Shown piece after piece: positions 1-15,200 of a stretch of DNA of 64,000 bases; the first letter of the stretch is position 1; each line of letters begins with the position of its first letter. Source of the DNA: Pampus argenteus. Taxonomy: Eukaryota > Chordata > Actinopteri > Scombriformes > Stromateidae. A model generated the notes under the pieces. It saw only the letters and a list, made by a program, of their open reading frames with translations. It had not been told where the DNA came from and ran no database searches. Location of the stretch: NCBI GenBank assembly GCA_036937835.1, contig CM072878.1, forward strand, positions 19,977,001-20,041,000, written 5' to 3'. A program made the translations under genes and the position numbers.

Positions 1-3000
1 ATCCTCAGAGTGTATTTGTTCACCTCAGGAGTCATTCTGCTGATGGTGGGGACGTCATAACCAGCACTGATGAAGTTTCCAGTGTATTGCTCCAGCTGGA
101 ACTCACTCAGCCACTGATAAATAGCCTCTGCATCCTACAACACACACAAGTGCAAAAGATGAAAATGCTATTTATGAGGAGGTCTGAGCGTCTCCTGCCG
201 TTGTGCCCTTGCTTTCTTTAATAGTATGAATACATTATAAGACAGCTTGTAACAAAAGATATTTAAAAACCAAGTAATAATAAATGGTAAAAAAATTAAA
301 ATGAGTACAAATAAATAAGGATATAAAAATGAATGCATAATACAAAAACAACCAGAACGTTGGGGTGCACATTAAATGTAAAGGAGCTGATTTTATCACC
401 AGCATTTAAGTTGATGTGTTGAACTTGTTAGTAAACAGTTGTTTATTTCCACATCCAGCAGCAACATTATCATCATGTGGAGTCGTGTAAATAAAGGACT
501 GACAAAACAACATTTTGAATACGGCATCACTGTGTGGATCTTTACCTTTCCCTCCAGCAGCTGCTGAGGACGGACAAACTGCTGAGAGAAACTCTGCTCT
601 GCAGGTCTCTGCACCGTCACCGTCTGCCTCCGAGAAGTCCCACCTGCAATCACAGGAGGTCACACATTGGTCAACAGGTGTACTGAACTAAGTCATGCGA
701 TCTTAGAAACTGTATTCATAACAAGTCCTCCAAATTAAGCAACCGCGTAGCTTATTTGTACGTGAACTCCAGTACGACACATAGGGCATACATACATACA
801 AGGTTTAGGCACAGACCCACTTTGTTGGGGTTAGGAGAAGATGATCAGTATAATGCTGTAAAAATGTCCCGAGATGATGGTACAATCTCTGGTTTAAAAC
901 GCCAGACATCACAAACAGTCCTCTCCTGCTGCTTGTGCAACTTTCTCCCACTTTCTGCCATGTGACTATCTTTCCAAGCCTGAGTGGACAGGCTGGTTTG
1001 TAAATATTTCCTTAGACTATTGGTGTGACAGTAATGCTTTAATTTAAAAAGTGGTAAAAAAAAAATAGGAAGGAAGGAGAAGCCACCTTTTACTGATTAT
1101 ATGTTGAACATACGTAATGAATAAGGGAGTCTAACATAAAGAGAAACACATTATAAAAACATGTTTGATAAAGTAAAGGTACCTGCAGGATGGTCTGGCT
1201 GTTTGCTGGAGTCTGACTGTCCAGAATCAACAGCAGGGGGCGCTGGCTGCACATAAAACACAAACATATATTGTATTTTATAAAAAGCAGAGAACTGATC
1301 AGAAGTTGAAGAATGTAAAATAAGAAATCAGCAGTACAGTAGATGCTAACAGCTGATATTCAACATCTTCAGTTTGTGAACTTTGACACAGAGACTTAAA
1401 AATCACAGAGGATAAATAATACCAAAACTGAAAGGTGCTCACCGACATGTAAATGACCACGTCTGTCAAATGCCCCTGAAGTTAAAGTTGGTGTGTTGCC
1501 TACATGCAGTAAAAGCTGACATTTGCATTTTTTGCATTTTCATCACATTTTTTACTTATTTTTACTTTTAAGGATCTGTTTATTTTGAGTGAAACGAACA
1601 TTTCATTTATTATGATTATTACAAAAAATCTGACTACTCCTAGGAGCAAAATCTTACCCAGTTTTAATTTTCTATGTAGTCAGATTTCTGTTGGTGTGTA
1701 ATACCAAGATGTCTGAAAACACTAAGACACAAAGACATTAACTCATTTTCTGATAATTTCCTTCATTCAGTTTAGAAATGAAAAATTAAGATTTATTCTT
1801 TTACTTCCTTTAAAGCTAAAACTCATAAAATTAGCTTATTTTGATTGACCTTCTAAAAAAGATGTTGATGAAGCAATTTTACATCATTAAAGATTTCACT
1901 TTTTTTTTTTATTGTAACTGAAATCATTTTAACTGTTTTTTTGTTTTTTCATATTTAAGATGACAGCAGTACAAGAATAAATAGACGTACAGTTGGTCCA
2001 AAGGACCAAAGCAGAAATAAAAATATAAAAATGAGGAAATTTTGAAATTAGAAGCTATATGCAGTATATACTAAATACAGTAAGTGTGTTTAATGTGCAA
2101 TAATGAGTTCATGTTAAAAATGTACCATGTGCTTTGTGTTTTTATCCTGCTCTTTGTGGACAAATAAAGTAATTGATTGGATGGATTTTATAAAAACAAA
2201 GTTTTCATGATTTTAAGTTATCAAACCAGTAGATTCCCAAAACCAAGAATTATTTTAAATTTTTTTTCTTTATTTGCTCTAAGAACAACTTAAATCTTTG
2301 CCAACTGCTGGTTTATTACATTGTGTCTTGTTGTTAATTTAGCCCACATGAATGCATGAATCAGCTGATGATTCAAATGTACAAACAATCAAATATGTCT
2401 TTTACATCAGATCTGACAGTTTTACATTGAAGACTGATATTAGCCTGATATACTGTATGTGTGTACCTTGCTAGCATTGTCATGATGGCCGGTGTTGTGT
2501 TGGAGTCCGTTGGGTGCGTTGTTGCTCTCGGTGCTCTGTCCACTCCCGGCGCTGCGGGTGCTGCCGACGCTGCTGGTGCTCCCAACACTGTTTCTGTCTC
2601 CAGCTGCAGAGACACAAATACATTCATGATGATGGCGGACACGTCTGTCAGAAGCAGCAGCTTATTGCAACAGACTGAGGGGCCAGGATGCAGGTTTCTG
2701 GTATGAAAGCTGTGCTGCAGCAGAGCAGGCGAGCCATGACGGACATGTAGCCAGCAGCGTAGGGCTTTAAAGAGGGGAGTAGGAGGGTAGCAAAAGTCTG
2801 AAGCCATACACACCGAGTATTTCATTTCCTAAACGGCAGAAACTTCACTAAACTGTGAGTAGCTTTAATGTGTCTGTAAAATGTTTCAATCTGCTTCTCA
2901 GAAGTGACCAGAAAACAGAAAAACAGACTGAAGTTTCACCAAAAATACTTCACAGTCTAAAACTAAGATACACTCGAACAATAAATAGGCAGATCATTAA

Positions 3001-6000
3001 AAAAAAAAATATTTCAGAAACTCATTAGAGAAGCAGCCTCGCTACTTAGCTAAAAAGAAAATATATTCATATAGATTCCTCATATAGAAATCTAGTGAAC
3101 TTTGCCCTCGATTCAACCCTCTTTAGATAACCATGACATTTATATCAATATACAATAGTTATTTTTGGTGGATCCTTATTTTAAATTTGGGACAAAAAAT
3201 TAAGTGTGGCAGGACTTCAATCACTGATATAAAATGTGATGATACATTGAGGATGAGTAGGGATAGAGTTGCGTGGCCTCGTTGTGGCAGCAGCAAGGAG
3301 TTTGGACTTTAAGTTTAGCCTGAAGCAGACAAATATTTGGACCCAACGCACCAAGACGACTGTCTGCCGCCGGCTGTTTCACACCGTCAGGAGCCTGAAG
3401 GTTTTCTAGTGTGCTGCAGGCTGCAGGTGTGGTCAGGCAACGTGAAGCGGTGTGAGGGAAGCAGGAGTGACCTGAAGTCACATGAAGTGACGGGAGGTGA
3501 CGACACAATGTGAGGTGACTTGAAGTGACATAAGGTAGTGTGAGTTGATGTGACGCAACCAGAAGTTAGTTAAAGTGACACAAAGGCAACATGAAGGAAC
3601 TTGACATGAAGGAACTTGGGGCGACATGAAGGAACTTGGGGCGACATGAGGCAACATGAAGGAACTTGACATGAAGGAACTTGGGGCGACATGAGGCAAC
3701 ATGAAAAAACTTGACATGAAGGAACTTGAGGCAACATGTAGGAAGTTCAGGTGACATGAGACAACGTAAAAGAACCTGGAGTGACATGAAGGAACCTGGG
3801 GTGACATGAGGCTAAATGAAGTAACTTGAGGCGACACAAAGGAACTTGGGGCACATGAGGCAACATGAAGGAATGTGAGGCGACACAAAGGAACTTGGGG
3901 CACATGAGGCAACATGAAGGAATGTGAGGCGACACAAAGGAACTTGGGGCACATGAGGCAACATGAAGGAATGTGAGGCGACACAAAGGAACTTGGGGTG
4001 ACATGAAGGAACCTGGGGTGACATGAAAGAACTTGAGGCGACATGAAGGAACTTGAGGTGACATGAGGCAACGTAAAAGAACCTGGAGCGACATAAAGGA
4101 ACCTGGGGCGACATGAAGGAACTTGAGGCGACATGAAGGAACTTGAGGCGACACGAAGGAACTTGGGGCGACACGAAGGAACTTGAGGCGACACGAAGGA
4201 ACTTGAGGCGACACGAAGGAACTTGAGGCGACACGAAGGAACTTGAGGCGACACGAAGGAACTTGGGGTGACATGAAGGAACCTGGGGTGACATGAAAGA
4301 ACTTGAGGCGACATGAAGGAACTTGAGGTGACATGAGGCAACGTAAAAGAACCTGGAGCGACATAAAGGAACCTGGGGCGACATGAAGGAACTTGAGGCG
4401 ACATGAAGGAACTTGAGGCGACACGAAGGAACTTGGGGCGACACGAAGGAACTTGAGGCGACACGAAGGAACTTGAGGCGACACGAAGGAACTTGAGGCG
4501 ACACGAAGGAACTTGAGGCGACACGAAGGAACTTGGGGTGACATGAAGGAACTTGAGGCGACATGAAGGAACTTGAGGCAACATGAAGGAAGTTGGGGCA
4601 ACATAAAGGAAGTTGGGGCGACATAAAGCAATGTGAGGCGAAATGAAGTGACATGAAGCGATGTGCAATAATGTGAAGTGACACAGCCATCAGATTCAGA
4701 TGACAGCGGCTCTCTGACGTGGTCTTGGTGTGTTGGGGTCCTGATGCAGAGCGTTCAGCGGGGCAGCGATGCAGCTTCAGGGCAGCTGAGGAGGAGACGG
4801 CATCGTTCGGGGGCTCTTACCATGACACGAGTCCCTGAGCACCCAGATGTCCTCGAAGGGACATCCAGACTGAGACAGACGGCTCGGAGACAGACCTCGG
4901 ATCAGACACAAAGACTCTGGGCTGAGTTCTGCCGGGCGGGGGGGTTGTGGGATGGGGTGGGGGTGGGTAACAGGGGTGGGGTAAGTAATTGAAGTTTTCT
5001 CTAATCTGTTCACAGTGGATGAGCCTTCTAGCTTCCTGTAGCTGCAGCGGTGACAGTGTTTAGTGCAGGTCTGATGTTGCTGAATAAAAACTCTCCCTGT
5101 AGCACAATCCACTGTTGCACAGACTCACATATAGTTCATCGATGTAGAACGTCTCCTGACAGCAACAAACAGATAAAAACGTACAACTAACAACTACTGT
5201 AGGAAAGAGACAATATTTAACACATTTAAACAGGAAACTTGACACATTTACCTGCAGACACCCTGGACTCCATGCTGGAATTCAGATTCTGGTGTTTAAG
5301 TTCCCATGTGTGTTTTGTGTTCTGAGTGTGTATACCTGTGTTGGCAGTGAGGCCGTTGGCTATCGGCAGCACCACGTGGGTGGGGGGGGCGTACAGAGTG
5401 TAGGAGTCATCGGTCTGAGGGGCGGAGCTGAGGCTGGAGGAGAGGGGGGCTCTGGACAGCAGCTGCTGACGCTGGGTGGGCAGAGAGGCGTGCCGGGACA
5501 GGGTGCCCCCTACAGGGCGAGATGGGGAGGAGGAGTAGGAGTAGGAAGAGGAGGAGGGGGAAGTTATCAAGCTGATGGTTAGAGGTGGAGGTCAGTCATT
5601 ATGATGGAAGCACAAGGGAGGAAAGAGGAGATGGAGGCATGGGATGATCTGGAAGCAGGCGGGTTAGTTTTTAAATTCAGGATCTGTAAGCAGCACTGAG
5701 GGGCTTTAAATCTACATACTGTATGATGAAGGTCATGAAGCTCTGGGATCTACAGCTCTGGAAAAAGACCACTGCATTTTTTTTTAATTAGCATCTCGAC
5801 ATGTATGATAGAAACTGATAAATTTGCAGTGGTCTCTTAATTTTTTCCAGAGTTGTATAAATGACTGACGTAGAGTGAACACCGACCATGGACACGGTGA
5901 AGATGACAGTCCCACACTGTCCTGCTGCCCGAAATACTCTCTAGATCACAAAATATGGATTCATCTGCTGCTAAAAATAATCCCCAACAAATCCACTATT

Positions 6001-9000
6001 CCTCATGGTGATGTTTGCTCAAATAAACAATTGACTTATGGTAAAGCTATTCAAACAAAACTACAAAACCAACCCTAACTCTAACCATTCATGTGCTAAT
6101 AGAGTAGGGAGGTCAGAAAGCTTTGGTTTTCTTGACATTTCAGCTGTCATCAATCAGACCTGGTTTGATATTTTCACTAATCCGGTCTGGAGGTGTGAGA
6201 GGCCGAGTGATGACAGAAACAAACTGACCGTTTCGTCTGCTGATGACCTCCACGATGGATGGAGGGAAGAAGCCTACTCTGTCTGTCCCTCTCTGGCTGT
6301 CGTGGATGTGTCCCTTCCAGCGTCCGTCCATGTGCTGCTCCAACACCTGCAGGAGGATGAGACGGTCGCTGAATACAATCCTCTCCCATTAAAATAAATA
6401 AAATGAAAGAGTGAGTAATGCAGGGCAATAAGGAATGAAATAAATGTGAATGCAACCTGGACCAGAACGAGCAGCAGAGAATGAATATATGTATTGACCA
6501 ATTAAAAATAATGAATGAAACTAACTTTTCTCTAAACTCTCCACAGTAAGTGGGTGATCTTCCTCTAACAGGAGGAACTAACAGGAGTGACTGACATAAA
6601 GCTGCAATTATCAGTCGATTAATCGATTTTGCCAGTTTAATAACTTAATTGCCAACTATGTTGTTAATCAACTAATTGATTTTAGTTGATTTTTAAAAAA
6701 GAACATTTCCAAATTCTCTGTTTCCAGCTTCTTAAGTGTGAATATTTTCTGGTTTTATTATTTCTCTATGACATGTTTGAGACCAACAAACTAATCAATT
6801 ATTCGATAATGAAAATAATTGTTAGTTACAGTGCCAGACTGAAAGGATTAAACAGCTTCCTGCAGCACAATCCACAGTCACACCAGTCTCACAACTGTTT
6901 TGATGTCTGGATTTTTCCACTCTTCATACAGGATATAAAAAACAAGTCTGAACATGAACCAGAGCTGCATCACGTCCCTCCAGCTTCAGCTTTACACACC
7001 ACTGATTCATTCACAGGAAGATACACCACTGAGTACTTTGAGATGTTCTTCTAATGTTTTGTAAGTGTTTGAACATGTATTTAAGAGTCAGTCATTTATG
7101 GGAATTGTGGAGATAATGAGAGTTGTGAAGCCACTGGTTCAGGAACTCGTTTCCACATTCTATATTCACATCTCTTTTCTTTAAACAAAATCCTCAATAT
7201 TACTGCACATAGAAACTCAAGACTCTCCTGGATAACGTAACCATATAAGGCCCATGTCAGATGCATTTGAAAACAAAATGTTGCACTGTAGTTATTGAAT
7301 TAATCCAAAATCAACCCAAAATCTGAAAATAACTGGATTTAATCTGCAGATTGTAAAAATAGTTTTCTCCGAAGCAGAACTGTTAAAAACGAATCTGTAT
7401 AAAAAGCAAACGGTGTCCCACAAGGCTTAGTCCTGGAGCCTGTTCTGTTCACTATTTATTTATATAAATAATATTGTTTCTGCTGTAACTGGATGAAATA
7501 TATATCTTTATGCCGATGACACTTTCTTATATTGCACCGTGGATGTTGTACATTCTGTTGTACAGATAAGAAGTTGCACTCAATAACCATAAGTTAGGTC
7601 TAAATGCAGATAAAACAAAATTCATGTTTTTCAGTTCATTCCTGGATTATGGCTGTGACTCAATTGAGCAATTAGATGCTGTTTATACACTAATATTAAT
7701 TACTGGTGATACTTATGATACTTGTCATTGTTAGCTGTATGCTGCTATTTGGAATAATATGCAGAACAATCTAAAGCTTACCTCATTTTGATCATTAGGA
7801 CATTTTTAATTTCATTCATCCTTTCCTCACACATTTATCCATCTTTTGTTCTGATGATTCAAACTAGGAAAGTTTCATGTTGACAGACTTTTGCTGCATG
7901 TACCTGGTTAGGAAGACGATTACAGCCACATAATTAGTCAAGTCAGAAAATTATTCAGCAACTATTTTGATAATCAAAGTGATTTTTGTGTGTGTGTTGG
8001 ACTTGTCTCCACCTGTTTCTGAAAGGACTCAGTCACTTGTTCCCACATTAAAGGTTTGTCTCAGCTGACTTCAAACATGACCTTTATTCAGATGTTTCTG
8101 CCCACCTGACACAAGACACTTGAGGCTGCAGGAGGAGGAAGTGAGTGAGTGTCTCACCATGATGACGTCTCCGGCTCTGATGTTGAGGGCGGTGGGGTCG
8201 TGGAGGTTCCAGTAGTCCTTCAGAGCTCTGACCTGCAAAACACCCGTCGCATCTGTCGAGAAACAGTCACAGTTCAGTTTGGGAGGTCAGGAACAGAATC
8301 ACAGTCCAAACTCCTCCAGAAAAAAAACTATAAGAAACTACAGAGTCAGTATATGAAGCTGCACAATCAGATTAGATCTTATTCTAGAGCCGATATCAAG
8401 TTCAAAGGTTTTATGCCCTTCAGACGCCTGAAGGGGGCGCCTGATCAACAACGAGCCAAAACATCCAGCCAGTCTCCAAGACGCAGAATCAGCGATCAAT
8501 GTCTTGATCATTATTTTGTAATGATAATAAATCAACACTGTTATATATGAAAGACTGTGACACCCACATATTTAACATCACATATCTAACATCACATATC
8601 TACAACATTGAGGCTGTGGACGAGCCACCAAAAAACATTTCTGATTACTCAATTATATCATAAATGACTCAAAATTATTTATTGATTAACAAAATGGTTT
8701 GTGATTCATTTTCTGTTTTCTGCAGTTCTCAATTCAACAAAATACAGCAGATGTTTCTCAGTTACACTAATTTAAAAGCCAAGTTAATATAACGACAATT
8801 TATCAGAATCTGTGAAGTCACAATCACAAAAACTGTATGTTGATTTCTGCAGCAACTGTGGTGAAAAGTCTCACATCAATAACGTGTTTACTGAGCGTGT
8901 TGGAGTTATTCACGTCTGCTCTACTTCTGTTATCAAGGCAGCAACACAACTGCTCTTTATTCCCTCAGTCAGTTCCCACAGGAACTTCAAACGGCGGCGG

Positions 9001-9448
9001 GATTACGGAGCACACACACAGTCTCACATACTGTATATACAGCTCTGTGGATGTGAGCCGGCTGCTCTTTGAAGCTGTGAGAGCCGACAGATATGAGCTT
9101 AAGGTTACATAACCCAACATTTGAACACCAGCTGCTTTTGTGAATTGCAGATTATAGTGTTGCATCAGGTGAATCTGCAGCACGGAGAGCTGAAGACGAG
9201 CTCTGAGACAGAAGCGACGTCCTGACCTCGCAGCAGCTGCTTGATGTCCTTGCTGGCGTGTGACGTGGTGAACTGGTTGACGATGTCCAGAGCCGTCTGG
9301 TTGTAGGTGTTACGGATGTTTACGTCCACTCCGGCCTGAACAGACAACACAAAGACAATAAAATTTACTCTTCTTTAACAATAATTAGTCTCAAACTATG
9401 CAGCTTTATTAACAAGTCAAGAGAATTTGTTTTTTTTAATAATTTGGC

Positions 9449-9490
<42 letters not shown>

Positions 9491-11868
9491 ATTTTAGAAA
9501 ATATGCTGCTCAAAGAGTCCCCAGTGTGAGGATGAGATGAGTGTTGAGGTGAACTCACGTCCAGCAGCAGTCGCACCACCTCCGTTTTCCCATACAGGGA
9601 AGCTTCGTGCAGAGCCGTTCCAGACTTGGTGGTGTTGTTGATGTCGATGCCGGCCGTCAGCAGCAGCCTGCAACAAACAGAGAAGTGTGATCAGCCTGCG
9701 AGACCTGAAACTGGGCAGAGAGCTCTGGAGGGATTCATCAAATTCATGTATGTGTCACAACAAAGTTTTAGGTTTTATCAGAAAGCTGCAGGCTTAAGAA
9801 AACATAGTGAATGACTTTAGACCTTGTGGACACTAACAACATATCAAACAATAAAACATTTGAAGATGTCATGTTGAGGTTTTGGGAAACACTGATTGTC
9901 TTTTTTTGACATGTTATGGATCAAACAGCTTTAACTGAATAATGTAACACAGATGACACGTACTCATACAAACAGCAGCGTGTTGGCTGAATGAGACTCG
10001 TCTTACCGTATGATGTCTTTGTGTCCGTTACGGGCGGCGAGGTGCAGCGGGGTGGTGAAAGCCGAGTCTGTCGGCTCCTTCCTGTCCCCCTCCAACAACG
10101 CCACCACCATGTTACTGCTCAGCAGCAGCTGGGCCACCTGAGGAGCCAAGAAGGAGAAATGAAGACTCAACTGCGACTACAACAGCAGACAAAGACTCAG
10201 AGGTCTGCGGGTGACAATGATGTAAGACCTCAGTGACCCATAAATGAGCCCAGATGTTTGTCTCACAGCTGGAACTCATGTTCAGTTTTAGGAGAACGAA
10301 ACAAATTTTTTTTCTAATCCATCACGTAGATGTTGAGTTATTTCATGAAGTTTATGAAATATTTCACTGCAAATCACTGAAGTTCAACTGCTTTGAAATT
10401 CATTTTTCTTGTGATCGCATTTGCTTTATTGACATGTGATTACTTTCTTTGTAAGACACAGAAGAGCTTTAAATGATCACATCTGAGAAGCTGTCATATA
10501 TGTGGCATTTCTGGTTAAAATGACTAATAGCTACAGATTTTAATTCAATATCTGAAAAAGGAAAATTGTCAGTTTAATTTCTTATTTTAAAGAAAAGTCT
10601 TATGAAAGCAAAACAAAAATAAAGAACAAATAATAATACGGCTGCAGAACACTGAATTAATAACTCGATAAACACGATCAATGCTTCAGTTTCAGAAGGA
10701 GAATGAAACACAGCAGCACACACACACGCACGCACGCACACACACAAACACACACGCAGACACACACACACACACACACGCACGCACGCACACACACACA
10801 CAAACACACACGCACACACACAGTCTCTAAACATTGTATCAAAGCCTGAGTCACACGGCGGGGTCACATGTTCTTTCATCATGAAGAGTTTTGATTCAAA
10901 CATGAGATTCGTTGACACGACAACAAATATACAAAAAAATCAATAAGAATTATTCTTTAATATGAGCATTATATTACAAACTATGAAGATAGAGGTAGTT
11001 ATACAGACGGTTCTTTAAGGATTATTTCTTTACTGAGTTTTTTGAATGATACCATAAATACAGAGGCAGACTCACCCTGACGCGTCCAAACTCGCAGGCC
11101 AGATCGAGCGGAGTCTTCTTGGCCTTGTTGACCAGACAGGGGTTCGACTGATGCTGCAGCAGCATCTCAGACTGACACAAGAACACACAAGAAGTGACAG
11201 AAAAGAGAAACGTTTGAACAACACCTTAAATCACATCCATGAGCAGAATACATTTCCTCAGAACAGCTGCATTGACTCAGTAGTCGTAATTAATTAGTTG
11301 TTGTTAGTTGTTAATTAGTTGTAATTAATTGATTACATTATTTTTTCTGAGTCCGTTCATTTTTTGCAGCGCTTAAAACAAACGTGTTGAGTCAGTTTCC
11401 AGCAGCAGGTGTTTATCCTGAGCTGAAATCATCACAGTGATGACATGAAAATATGAAAAACTAACAACTGACTGTCATCGCCCTGTCAGGCTGATGATTC
11501 AGTCCTTGCTAGCCTAGCAACATTAATGCTACCGACAACCCATAATGCATCACTCTCTGTAGGAGATGCTGTTACAGCGGCGCTCTGTCTGTTCAAGAAG
11601 ATCTGACACAACCTCCACTATTTAAATGTCATTTCCAGAATATAACACTGTTTTCTATTGGAGATAATACATGATGGTGACGAAGCGAAGGACGTCTTGA
11701 AGTTCAAACTCACCACTTCGTAGTGTCCATACTGAGCAGCCAGGTGCAGAGGGATGTGTCCATCCAGAGAGACTCCGTTCACTGACGCTCCGGAGCGAAG
11801 CAGCATCAGGACCGACTCAGCTTTACCCTGCCAGGCTGCATAATGCAGCGGACGCATCCCTGCAGGGT

Positions 11869-11916
<48 letters not shown>

Positions 11917-12217
11917 TAATATTCACTCACATATTCTGGTGAACTTCTGTAAAATTAATTAGTAATATTGATCCTTAAGATCAGAACATTTGTCACCTTA
12001 TTGTACGTCTGACATCATTAGGGTTCAATAAAGTTAAAAGTGTGAGTAAACTCTGTGTGTGCGTGTGTGTGTGTGTGTGAGAGAGAGACACTGTAAGCAG
12101 AAACACACACGCACACACACCAGCTGGTCGATGCACTGATGTAAACAAGCTGCAGCGAACGCAACACATCAGCTGTTAATCTGCTGTGATGGTCTGAACC
12201 AGCTGATGCTGTCTGGC

Positions 12218-12257
<40 letters not shown>

Positions 12258-15200
12258 CAGCCAGGTCATGTGACTCATGTGACTGGACAGCAGGACAGAA
12301 AATGGAATTTGCTCCCAGCAGCTGTTTATTTAAATAAACTAGTTAGATCTTCATACAGGGGACGATCAATAAAGTTATATACAGTAAAAACTACAGTTAT
12401 ATTGATCACATTAATGTTAACATGTAAATATTAACATGTGGCTCATGTACCTGACGTCTGTGTGTTTGACCCGAAGGAAACACTTTAAACACACTGTAAC
12501 ACTGAAACATATCTACTGGATGTGAAGCTTCACATTACAAGGCTACTATGGAGGCTGGATGACGTGTATACATGTATGTAACACGTCCTCCTCCAGACAG
12601 ACTGAGCAGGACGCTTCATACGTTAGTTTTCATCTCTCCTTTCATATCAAAGATCAATAAAAACATGAAGGTGGCACTTTGAAATTTGACATTTAGTCAC
12701 ATTTTTAAAACTAGTGCAGCTAAAGGAGGAAGGATGTGTGTTAATGTGCGTTTCTCACCGTTGCTGTCCTTGATGTCCACGGTGGCCTGGGCCTCCAGCA
12801 GCGCCGACAGCAGCTCTGGGGTTCCTGTGAGAGCAGCGTGATGCAGGGCCGAAAACCTGCAAGAGACAGAAAGATGATTAGGAAACGTGTCTCGAACAGG
12901 AAATAAAATCCCTATGTTGACTCAAGTTTCCCAGAATTCCCTGCAGTAACCCACCACCCAGCTGGATGCAGCCGTCTCCCTCAGAAGCACTAAAACACAC
13001 CACATCAGATCAGACAGGATCAAACACTCAGAGGGTTTCATTAAGAGTCCTCCGACTGTTCACAACTGCAATGCTGTAAAACCGAACACAGATATTAAAA
13101 CAAACGCATAAATAAATAGGATCAGAAGGAGTGATCGGGCTCAAATAAGGAGGCAGTCATAGTGGAAACACAGGCCTGTGTGTTTTATTTATCTATTTTC
13201 ATTCATTTAAGAATAAAACAGATTTCCATTTAGGATGTTATCTGAGGGCAGATGTCATCAGTAAGTGAAAAGGTGACTCATACACAGACATCTGAAATGA
13301 CCCGACTACACACTGCTTCTAGTAAAACCACTGGTTTCATCTAACAATGTGTTAATATATTAATATATTATATATTATCCATTGAGTCAAATCCACAGAT
13401 TAAAGTTGTAGATTCAAACTGAATATTTTTGCTACTGAAGTATTCAGTGATTTGTAGGTGATAAATAAAATAACTTTACTGTTCGTTAACTTCCTGTGTG
13501 TCATGTTTGTGTTTCTCCAAACGTGTCAGAAACTGATTCAAAAGAAACGACGACCTCCTGGTGATCCATAACATCAGAGTGTGTTTAAAAGAGAAACGAA
13601 CGGAACCAAACTAACAGCTATCGTACCGACAGAAGTAAAGTTATTTAAAGTTCATCGTCAGCTAAGCTGATACAGAGGGCGTGACTGATGTTTACCTGGA
13701 GCTGGACATCCACACGGGACACACATCAGTTCATTCATCCAAACACCAGCAGACTTCATCAACACTCAACACAACAAACCAACAACAGCTTCAACAATTA
13801 TTCAGTAACAATAAGAAAAGCAACACAAACATCTGCTGCACCAAAAGAAAAAAGTTGTTTGTATAGAGACAAATGTCCTAATATCATCACATCATAGTGT
13901 CTTATAAATTATTTATTAATGTTTATATGAATAAATGCTGAAAATCAGCTGCTAAATATTGCAGCAGAGACTTTTCCTGTCCTGTTATTTCCTTCTGGTC
14001 AGTTTCATTTGTCTTTAATCACTTTTTCCCATTTTTTTATATATTTTTTCCATTTTCATAATTTTTAGTTTTGGTGTGCATTAGTATATATTTATATTTG
14101 TTCTGTTTTATTTTCAGCTTTGGATCTATACAAACTGACTCCAGCTTCTTAAATATGAATAATTTCTGGTTTCTTTCGTCTTCTGTGACAGTAAATTAAA
14201 TATCTTTGTAGTGGACAAAACGAGACATCTGAGGACAACATGTTGGACTTTGGAAACACTGATCCATCCACAGAGAGGAGAGGAAATAAAGCTACAGGCT
14301 ACATGTGGTTGTCTGTAAATAACCACCCAGCCACCGACATGAGAGCAGCTCTGCACAGGAGAATAAAGGAAGAGGGGAGGGCGGTTTGAGTGCTGCGCTT
14401 CCTTCCTTTGTTTCTGTTGCGTAACATCATTCATGCAGGCGCGGTAACAAACAGCGCCGAGGGCAGCTGCAACAGTAATGGATGGATTACTGAGAGAGCT
14501 TACAAAGAGCAGGAGAGAGTGACGGAAGAGGAGAAGAAGAAATGCTTTACTTTAACATCAGCAGCCCGTCTGAGTCAGGAGGGTTTAAACTTTAAACCGA
14601 ACCTCAGCTCAGGAAGAAAACGTGTTATAATTAGTTGTAATTATATTAATGAAGGATGGCAGAGTGACTGAAGGCTGCTAATGGAGACTCTCACAGGGGG
14701 AGACTATTATCTGGAAGTAAGAGGTCAAATAGGCAAAGCTCCACGTAGACTAGAGGTCAAGAGGTCAGTCCCTCCTGCTCCTAACAGAGACCAGACCCTG
14801 GTGTGTGTGTGTGTGTGTGTGTGGTCAATAATAACATTACATAATGTGAAATCTTCTGTTCAACATCTACATGCTCCCACTGGAAACAACTCAATATCTC
14901 ACCATAAATATGCAGACGACACACAGATCTACAAAACCTCATCACCAGAGGATGATGAGTAACCGCGTTGGACAGATCAATGACTGGATGAGAAATTTCT
15001 TCAGTTGAACAAAGACAAAACTGAAGTAAGTGTAACTGGAAGAAGAATGATTGAAGGTCAACGCTCAGCTTCAACCAGTTATGTTAAAAACCACAAAACA
15101 CAACAGAAATCTGGGTGTGGTCACAAATATATCAAGCCTAAAGGACCCGAGAATCGAAGACTTAAACTGCTCTGTTGTCAGCCAATAAAGGTATAAATAT

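Noticed and set aside
3478..4690. Long Ser/Phe/Val/Pro-rich open frames (up to 396 codons) on the minus strand
   Set aside because: All three minus frames are open because the 20-bp repeat lacks stops; no start context, splice signals or family match, and it is inside a caskin2 intron.
8342..8358. Alternative 17-nt caskin2 microexon with CAG acceptor
   Set aside because: Phase fits and it would encode ASYTDS, but its donor (gtagtttc) is weak compared with GTGAGA at 9028-9044, and it lacks the Glu.
8416..8440. Patch resembling RRLK just before VRALKD on the minus strand
   Set aside because: No GT donor follows it; the match is a local palindrome around cttcag/ctgaag.
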